Shown here piece after piece: positions 13,414 to 18,583 of a DNA stretch of 18,583 nucleotides. Source of the stretch: Alphaproteobacteria bacterium. Lineage in GTDB: Bacteria; Pseudomonadota; Alphaproteobacteria; RF32; CAG-239. The notes beneath the pieces were generated by a model, which had not been told where the DNA came from, searched no databases, and saw only the letters and a program-made list of their open reading frames with translations. Position numbers and translations under genes: made by a program. Position 1 is the stretch's first letter; each line of letters opens with the position of its first letter. The stretch covers positions 1 to 18,583 of the forward strand of contig JAGDBT010000158.1 in assembly GCA_017958895.1 (NCBI GenBank), read 5' to 3'.

Positions 13414-15078
13414 TTATAAATCATTTTCCTTGGCATTCAGCGGGAATTTGATGGTGAAACGAGTGCCTTTTCCTTCCTTGCTTTTTACGGAAACACTGCC
13501 CTGTCCTTTTATTACCAGGCTATTAACGATAGCCAATCCCAAGCCCGAACTTTTGACCTTATTATTCACGGAATAAAAAGGCTCAAAAATATGTTTAATC
13601 TGCTCTTCACCGATACCTATACCGGTATCGCTGACGTTTATAACCGCCAACCGTTTGCTCTTAGAGGCGGAAATACGCAATTCTCCGCCCTCCGGCATTG
13701 CCTTAATGGCGTTTTGCGAAAGATTGAGAATAATCATCTTAAAATCAGATTCGTTACCGGAAAAAATCAAGTTAGGCTCAATATCCGTAACTATATTGAT
13801 GCCGTGTCTTTTGGCATCATAGTCAATCATCAGCATCATATCCTTAACTGCCGAAGCAACATCCACATCTCCTACTTCGTTTTCGGAATACTGCGCCAAT
13901 TTCAACAGTCTCTCCGGCATTTTTACCGTTTCCACAAGTTGTTTATAGGCCATCAACAAATACTTTTTCTGTTCGTCATTATCGGGAACATCTTTATATT
14001 CGTCATTCAAAATGCCTTCCATAATCAAGCGAATTGCTCCCAAATTATTTTTCATTTCATGGGCAACCGAAGTGGAAAGAAAAGCCAATGACGAAACTTT
14101 CTGCTGATGCGAAAAACGCACATCCGCACTTAGGTCATGAATAGCCTCAACAATATAAAATTTGTCGGCATCATTATCCAGCGGCAATTTAACCGCCGTA
14201 ACATACAAAGGTAATTTTCCGACCTCATGAATGGTATTTAAGCTGTCTTTTTTATCCTGCATAATATATTTTATCGGGCATCTGTAAATACTTTGCGAAC
14301 ATCCCTCGCAGTCATATCCGTATGCTTCATAGCATTTCTTGCCCACACAACTGTCTTTAATAGCAAATATATTATAAAAAGATTTATTGACCATAATAAC
14401 ATCATAGTTTTGGTCAATAACCCTTATACCTTCAGGTATGGCATCAATCAGTTGTTGCAAAAATCTTTCACGATTTTGAGTTTGTTTTATATTCTCTTCC
14501 GTGCTATCCAACATTTTGTTGAACGTGTCATACAATATATCATATTCGTCCCTGAAATATCTTCCCGCTACCGGAATAACTCGCGAAGAAAAATCTCCGG
14601 CCGATACGTTATGGCTGATTTTAATTAACTTCTCAATCGGTGCTATAACCCAAAAATCCAACAATACCAACAGCACAAAAATCAACAAAACCACCAACAA
14701 CATACCGACTCCGAAAAACTTTGCACCGGTTACGATTGCTTCATAATTGGAGTTGTAGTTTCGATAAAGTTCTTCGGTTAACTTTTGTTCGTTTGACAAT
14801 TCCTGCTGTACGGCATCAATGTTTTTTTCCTGTTTCGGAAAATTTTCTTCCTCAAACAATACCGGATACTTATCGGAAATCTGCGCCAATTGTTGCTGCA
14901 AACGAATATTATTGTGCAACAAATTTACCACATATTGATTGCGCATATACACTTCATTACGATTTTCCTGCAGTTTTTGCGCATACAAATTTATAAAAAT
15001 TGCAAAGAAAATAACTGCCAGCAAAGCCAGAAACCCCAGCAAACTATATAAAATTTTCTTATTCAAACTGAAAAACAT
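13414..15078 (-). CDS. Membrane sensor histidine kinase with Cys-rich PAS domain
   Basis: It has 554 residues. Layout: helix 1 at about 9-31, a mostly helical periplasmic segment of about 85 residues rich in Gln, Glu and Asn, helix 2 at about 119-143, HAMP (about 143-195), a PAS domain (about 205-320), a HisKA helix with the phospho-acceptor H340 in SVAHEMKNNL, and a HATPase domain. The ATPase boxes are NLSQNAIKAM (452-461), DTGIGIG (484-490) and SGLGLA (511-516). All are intact, so autophosphorylation is expected. The PAS domain holds five cysteines (C244, C249, C257, C260, C267). The spacing YDCEGC...RCP resembles metal-, Fe-S- or redox-sensing PAS domains, which is inference. No response regulator is adjacent. 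The gene is the last of a five-gene minus-strand cluster, 17 bp after the Bax-like gene, with GGAG upstream of ATG 15078. The signal sensed is unknown, but the context suggests cell envelope or redox state. Confidence 0.93.
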   Translation of the reverse strand: MFFSLNKKILYSLLGFLALLAVIFFAIFINLYAQKLQENRNEVYMRNQYVVNLLHNNIRLQQQLAQISDKYPVLFEEENFPKQEKNIDAVQQELSNEQKLTEELYRNYNSNYEAIVTGAKFFGVGMLLVVLLIFVLLVLLDFWVIAPIEKLIKISHNVSAGDFSSRVIPVAGRYFRDEYDILYDTFNKMLDSTEENIKQTQNRERFLQQLIDAIPEGIRVIDQNYDVIMVNKSFYNIFAIKDSCVGKKCYEAYGYDCEGCSQSIYRCPIKYIMQDKKDSLNTIHEVGKLPLYVTAVKLPLDNDADKFYIVEAIHDLSADVRFSHQQKVSSLAFLSTSVAHEMKNNLGAIRLIMEGILNDEYKDVPDNDEQKKYLLMAYKQLVETVKMPERLLKLAQYSENEVGDVDVASAVKDMMLMIDYDAKRHGINIVTDIEPNLIFSGNESDFKMIILNLSQNAIKAMPEGGELRISASKSKRLAVINVSDTGIGIGEEQIKHIFEPFYSVNNKVKSSGLGLAIVNSLVIKGQGSVSVKSKEGKGTRFTIKFPLNAKENDL

Positions 15079-15095
15079 ATCCGGCTCTCCATAAT

Positions 15096-15986
15096 TTATT
15101 CAACATCTCTGAGTTGCGGGAAATAATCCGTATTATCCAACTTATAAAAGATAAAAGTATAATCAATTATTCCGGCAATATTTTGATAATTACTGTCATT
15201 CATCATCTTAACCGCCAATTGTCTCCCGAAAGGCGGGCGATTTAATTCCCGACTCATGCGGCGAGATTCTCGAAAATAATCATAATTAACGTGCGAATTT
15301 ATCTTCAAAGATTTGGCCCTGATACAATCTTCCAAATTGGCGTATATCACATAACGATAGTCCGAATTTTCATCATCTGCCGGACGCAAACCCTCGTTTT
15401 TATACCATATTTCTTCTTTATATAAATCGTTCGCTTCCAAAGCTAAACGAGAAGTTCCCCAATCCGTATAAATCGCTGCGGTAGAAATCATAATAGACGG
15501 CGGCAATTCATCTATGTTCGTCAACAATCTTTTCAATAGCAAACCGGTTCTTTCATCACCTTTCAAACGGGTAAACACATTATATTTCTCCGCCTTTTCT
15601 TCCAACAATTTAAGGTCTTCTTCCGAAAGCGGTTGGCCGTTGACATATTTCCGACCGACTTTTTCCACTTCTTCTCTTTCGGCCTTAATTTCCTCGTTTA
15701 TTTTCAAAACCAACGGCAACAATATCCGAATAAATGTACGGTTTCTGGTCGGACTTTCCGGAATTTCTTTCCAATCCGTCGGCAATTTACTTAAATAAAT
15801 ACGCGGAAAATAACTCCGAGTTTTTGTATAGTCTTCATAACCGTATTTCAAAAACAAATCTTCCACTTCCTTGGTGGTGGCAGACTTCACCAATATTGCG
15901 CCGTTTTGTTTCTCTGCCGTCATTTCCGCAAAAACCGTCTGCGGAATAAATAACATCATAAATATTGCGACCGACAGTTTAAACAA
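15096..15986 (-). CDS. Bax-like secreted glucosaminidase homologue lacking the catalytic Glu
   Basis: It has 296 residues with a signal peptide cleaved after about residue 20 (TVFA before E), so it is periplasmic. The body matches the Bax family (glucosaminidase fold). Landmarks are ILLPLVLKINEEIKAERE (about 88-105), ELPPSIMISTAA (160-171), DWGTSRLALEANDLY (175-189), and C-terminal NSHVNYDYFRESRR and FGRQLAVKM. In active relatives the motif is ESGWG, whose Glu is the acid catalyst. Here it reads Y173-T-D-W-G, so the Glu is Tyr and the usual Gly is Asp. The fold is preserved and the frame open, so it is probably a peptidoglycan-binding pseudoenzyme. The start is TTG at 15986, with AAGGAG (15993-15998) 6 nt upstream. 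A later ATG-ATG would shorten the signal peptide. It begins 3 bp after the nfu stop and ends 17 bp before the kinase gene. Confidence 0.78.
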   Translation of the reverse strand: MFKLSVAIFMMLFIPQTVFAEMTAEKQNGAILVKSATTKEVEDLFLKYGYEDYTKTRSYFPRIYLSKLPTDWKEIPESPTRNRTFIRILLPLVLKINEEIKAEREEVEKVGRKYVNGQPLSEEDLKLLEEKAEKYNVFTRLKGDERTGLLLKRLLTNIDELPPSIMISTAAIYTDWGTSRLALEANDLYKEEIWYKNEGLRPADDENSDYRYVIYANLEDCIRAKSLKINSHVNYDYFRESRRMSRELNRPPFGRQLAVKMMNDSNYQNIAGIIDYTFIFYKLDNTDYFPQLRDVE

Positions 15987-15989
15987 GGC

Positions 15990-16508
15990 TCACTCCTTCA
16001 AAACAATATCCAACTCAGGAAAATATTTCCGAAAAGTACGGATAATCACATTCTGTAAAGTGTTTTGCGCATACGGACAACCGGCACAATGTCCCGTAAA
16101 CTTCAGTTCCAAACTTTGTTCATTGACCTGCAGAATTTCAATATCCCCGTTATCACGATTAAGTGTCGGGCGAATGAAGGCATCAGCCAAAGCTTCGCAT
16201 GCCGTTTGCAAATCAGTAGTTTCCGCGCTTTCCAAAAGGCCTTCTTGCGTGGCAAAATCATCAATCTCCGCCATAACAGACAGCCTGACATCTTCAAAAT
16301 CGGCATCTGCCGAATAGACTATCGAGAGCAATTCCGAGGTTATCAAACACCTCTCTACTCCGGCAATTTGCATAATATTTTGCAAAAAAGGACAATGCAA
16401 ATTTTCTTTATCCTTTGCAACTTGCAACAAATTTTCCTTTATCAAAGGGCGGGAAGGATAAAAATTAACAAGGTTTTTAGCGCTTATATGTTCAAATTTG
16501 ATTTGCAT
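15990..16508 (-). CDS. Nfu-type Fe-S cluster carrier protein
   Basis: Nfu proteins carry 4Fe-4S clusters to client enzymes in the cytoplasm. This one has 172 residues and two domains. The Nfu_N domain is at about 1-92: FEHISAKNLVNFYPSRPL, then a core of NIMQIAGVERCLIT. The NifU C-terminal domain is at about 110-165: IRPTLNRDNGDIEIL, then GHCAGCP with the cluster ligands C141 and C144, then LQNVIIRTFRKYFPEL. The ligand pair is intact, so the protein should be functional. The ATG at 16508 gives the family-like start MQIKFEH. A 12-residue extension is in frame but not family-like. The gene overlaps the end of the DUF2333 gene by 17 bp, which suggests translational coupling. Alphaproteobacterial Nfu usually has an N-terminus close to FIQTEDTPNP, and this one is more divergent there. 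Confidence 0.9.
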   Translation of the reverse strand: MQIKFEHISAKNLVNFYPSRPLIKENLLQVAKDKENLHCPFLQNIMQIAGVERCLITSELLSIVYSADADFEDVRLSVMAEIDDFATQEGLLESAETTDLQTACEALADAFIRPTLNRDNGDIEILQVNEQSLELKFTGHCAGCPYAQNTLQNVIIRTFRKYFPELDIVLKE

Positions 16509-17607
16509 TTTCCGCCTTTGCCAAATTTTTAAGCAATTCCTCAATGGTCAGCACCGCTTTCAACATAAAGTAGTTTTGAGCCAACAAATGATTTGCCGAG
16601 AAAACTGCATCCGTTTTGCCGTTTCTGACCATATGCGTACGCATTTCGGCACATCTTGTCAAATCGGCAACCAAATGCGTCCATGGTTCATACAGGTCAT
16701 ATTTAAGTAAAATTTCTTTGTAGTCCGCGGCCAAAATTTCAGCTATTTGTGCCAATGAAAACGCGTAGCCTTTGTTGTAATAGAACAAGTCATCGGCTTT
16801 GGTATCAAACCAATCCGCAGAATGTTCTCTTTGTCTTTTTTCACTTTTTTGCGTTGCCTTCAGCAGACCTTTCTTCATTTTTTCCAACAAAGTTTTCAAG
16901 TCAGATTCATAAGGCACAAATATACCTTTAGCACTGAAAACCCGCAATTCTTTCGCCGCTTTGCGATATTGCGAATTGGAAGAAGGAGCCAAATTAAACA
17001 CGCCTTTTTTAGACATCAGCCAAACATCCGGCGAATAACTTAACAGTTTATAAGCTTTTTCCGCGGCTTTGGCCTGTGTTTCGTTGTTTTTGGAAAATTC
17101 AACCAATGCCGAACTCACATCTCTTACTGCCGCAATCATTCCTCGTTGAAAATTCGGCATATTATCTAAGGCATAAGCCGGGAAAACCAGCGGCAAATTC
17201 GGGGTCCACATTTTCTCATCAATTTCCCGTTTAATTAGAAACGACATAGTTCTTGCCGTTTCAAAAGTCGGGGTTTTTGATGTATCACCTTTATATTTGG
17301 TCTTGATATCGATATTTTCCACCACCGCGCTGCCGATAAAATAATAGAAAAACAAAAAGGTAACCGCGACCGTAATGATAATTTTTCCCGAATTACCGAA
17401 TATGCGCAATATTTTGCCGATTGTTTTATTCTTTTTCAGTTTTTGCTTAATATCTTTTATTTTCTGCCAAAGCTTTTTCACAAACTTACGATATTCAAAA
17501 TTGCCCACCCGATGCCACACTTTTTGAAACAATTTTTTCAGAAACTGCCACACCTTTTTCAGCTCAAACTTTTTTTCCGTATCGATATCCTTATTGTGTT
17601 TTGCCAT
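16492..17607 (-). CDS. DUF2333 family inner-membrane protein
   Basis: It has 371 residues. The N-terminal 70 or so are extremely rich in Lys and Trp/Phe (KKVWQFLKKLFQKVW and similar blocks) and must lie in the cytoplasm. One transmembrane helix follows at about 75-96 (IIITVAVTFLFFYYF), then a periplasmic domain to the end. The periplasmic part matches DUF2333: WTPNLPLVFPAYALDNMPNFQRG (start of the conserved core at about 133), later a YYNKGYAFSLAQI block, and the conserved MVRNGK with SANHL near the end. The family has no established function. The basic, amphipathic N-terminus could lie along the membrane or bind nucleic acid. The gene overlaps murJ by 17 bp upstream and nfu by 17 bp downstream. 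GGAG lies 6 nt before ATG 17607. The link to murJ hints at an envelope role. Confidence 0.85.
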   Translation of the reverse strand: MAKHNKDIDTEKKFELKKVWQFLKKLFQKVWHRVGNFEYRKFVKKLWQKIKDIKQKLKKNKTIGKILRIFGNSGKIIITVAVTFLFFYYFIGSAVVENIDIKTKYKGDTSKTPTFETARTMSFLIKREIDEKMWTPNLPLVFPAYALDNMPNFQRGMIAAVRDVSSALVEFSKNNETQAKAAEKAYKLLSYSPDVWLMSKKGVFNLAPSSNSQYRKAAKELRVFSAKGIFVPYESDLKTLLEKMKKGLLKATQKSEKRQREHSADWFDTKADDLFYYNKGYAFSLAQIAEILAADYKEILLKYDLYEPWTHLVADLTRCAEMRTHMVRNGKTDAVFSANHLLAQNYFMLKAVLTIEELLKNLAKAENANQI

Positions 17608-18583
17608 TTTTTCTCCTCAGCGAACTCAAAATATCTTTAAAATCAATTATGTGCAGTATTTTAGCCATTATTCCGAAAATTGCAAGTGCCGAAATTCCCA
17701 AAAAGGCCAAACCTATCAGCAAAGTCAGCTTGCTGTGTAAATAAACCGGAAAATAAATTTCCATTCCTTTATTAAGGGCAAAAACTCCCACCCCCATTAT
17801 TACCGAGGCCGCAAAAATTTTCAAACTGCGATAAAGCAATATTTTATCAAACTGCCAAAATCCGCGCTTTTTCAAACCGTGTATGTATTGAAACAGCGAT
17901 ACAAAAGCTGCAATTGTGGTTGCCATGGCAATTCCCACATGCTTAAACGGCACCATTAGCAACAAATTAAAAATAAAGTTGGTTAAAAAGACTACCGCGC
18001 TGTACTTTACGGGAGTTACCGTATCACCGCGAGCAAAAAAGTTCGGCATCAGGGCTTTGGTCATAACATAGCACGGCAAACCGATCGAATAGGCAATTAC
18101 CGCTCTGGCTGTTAAGGTGGCGTCGGAAGCCGAAAATCTGCCGTGTTGGAACAGCAATCTGACTATCGGCTCGGCCAAAACAATCAGCAACACCGCCGCC
18201 GGCAAAGACATCAACAAGCCGTATTCCACCGCTTTGTTTTGCGTATCATAGGCATTTTCGCTTTCTCCGGCTTTTAAATATTTAGACAGAATAGGCAACA
18301 AAGCCACGCTGATGGCCGCACCGACCACACCCAACGGCAGTTGCTGCAAGCGATTTGCATAATACAGCCACGAAATTGCCCCCGTACCGACCAACGATAC
18401 CAAAATCGTATCAACCGCCATATTGATTTGATAAATTCCGGCACCGACAACCCCCGGGGCAATTCGCTTGAACAAAGTTTTGATTTCCGGATTTTGTACA
18501 ATCTTTTTAACTCTTATATACGGATGGATTTTTATCTCAAGTCGCCGCAAAAAATAGGCCAACCATAGAACTTCCAAAACACC
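17591..18583 (-). CDS. murJ: MurJ lipid II flippase, C-terminal part, 5' end outside window
   Basis: MurJ flips lipid II across the inner membrane for peptidoglycan synthesis. The visible 330 residues run from the right window edge to the stop complementary to 17591-17593. They correspond to roughly the last two thirds of a protein of about 510. Family landmarks: VLWLAYFLRR at the edge, GVVGAGIYQINMAVDTILVS, GAISWLYYANRLQQLPLGV, then ALLPILSKYL, EPIVRLLFQHGRF, and ALMPNFFARGDTVTPVK. At least eight hydrophobic helices are evident. The apparent start at 18577 is only a TTG codon inside the gene, because the frame continues to 18583. The gene overlaps the following DUF2333 gene by 17 bp and is the first visible member of the minus-strand cluster. 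The operon promoter lies outside the window. Confidence 0.95.
   Translation of the reverse strand, partial: GVLEVLWLAYFLRRLEIKIHPYIRVKKIVQNPEIKTLFKRIAPGVVGAGIYQINMAVDTILVSLVGTGAISWLYYANRLQQLPLGVVGAAISVALLPILSKYLKAGESENAYDTQNKAVEYGLLMSLPAAVLLIVLAEPIVRLLFQHGRFSASDATLTARAVIAYSIGLPCYVMTKALMPNFFARGDTVTPVKYSAVVFLTNFIFNLLLMVPFKHVGIAMATTIAAFVSLFQYIHGLKKRGFWQFDKILLYRSLKIFAASVIMGVGVFALNKGMEIYFPVYLHSKLTLLIGLAFLGISALAIFGIMAKILHIIDFKDILSSLRRKNGKTQ

Noticed and set aside
13591..14091. 166-codon open frame on the plus strand inside the kinase gene
   Set aside because: It is antisense to a well-supported kinase with intact motifs. The composition is that of a shadow frame, with no ribosome binding site or recognisable domain.
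15871..16317. 148-codon plus-strand frame across the Bax-like and nfu genes
   Set aside because: It is a shadow of two supported minus-strand genes and shows no family resemblance.
1..18583. tRNA genes, CRISPR arrays, insertion sequences or phage genes
   Set aside because: No cloverleaf, regularly spaced direct repeats, transposase, integrase or structural phage genes were recognised. All spacers are under 300 bp.

Overview
The window looks like a chromosomal segment of an AT-rich alphaproteobacterium, about 40% GC by eye. Three proteins point there most clearly. UvrA has the alphaproteobacterial style of insertion domain and a CPVS first zinc motif. The MurJ C-terminal half and the DUF2333 protein are also proteobacterial or alphaproteobacterial in style. 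The low GC and compact gene order would suit an uncultured host-associated lineage, but that is inference. I see no insertion sequence, prophage, integrase, tRNA, rRNA or CRISPR array. Most of the window is ordinary chromosomal core with a few unusual family members.

Layout. Bases 1-524 (-) hold the start of queH (queuosine synthesis), cut by the window edge. Bases 525-788 hold a divergent intergenic region with an unidentified structured RNA of about 150 nt. It has its own promoter and a strong terminator, and sits just upstream of a 75-residue Cro/C1-type DNA-binding protein (+). Then come uvrA (-), an orphan periplasmic amino-acid-type binding protein (+), a small VirB2/TrbC-like membrane protein (-) with a near-consensus promoter and a hairpin over its ribosome binding site, and tyrS (-).

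Bases 7219-13413 (+) form a tight four-gene cluster: an AnmK-family protein that has lost key catalytic residues, an ABC ATPase, a 1156-residue fusion (ABC-2 permease + GldG-like + DUF4340), and a FieF-like cation efflux pump. Its last stop codon abuts the last stop codon of the next, opposing cluster.

Bases 18583-13414 (-) form a five-gene cluster, read right to left: murJ (lipid II flippase, 5' end outside the window), a DUF2333 membrane protein, an Nfu-type Fe-S carrier, a Bax-like secreted glucosaminidase homologue whose catalytic Glu is replaced by Tyr, and a membrane histidine kinase with a Cys-rich PAS domain and no response regulator in view.

The recurring theme is the cell envelope: MurJ plus two peptidoglycan-enzyme relatives that appear catalytically dead. 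One of these lies next to an ABC exporter-like complex and the other next to a sensor kinase. The most interesting candidates are the bistable-looking RNA with its regulator gene, the pseudoenzyme-kinase pair, and the AnmK-like/ABC/Gld fusion cluster. All functional links are inferred from gene order.
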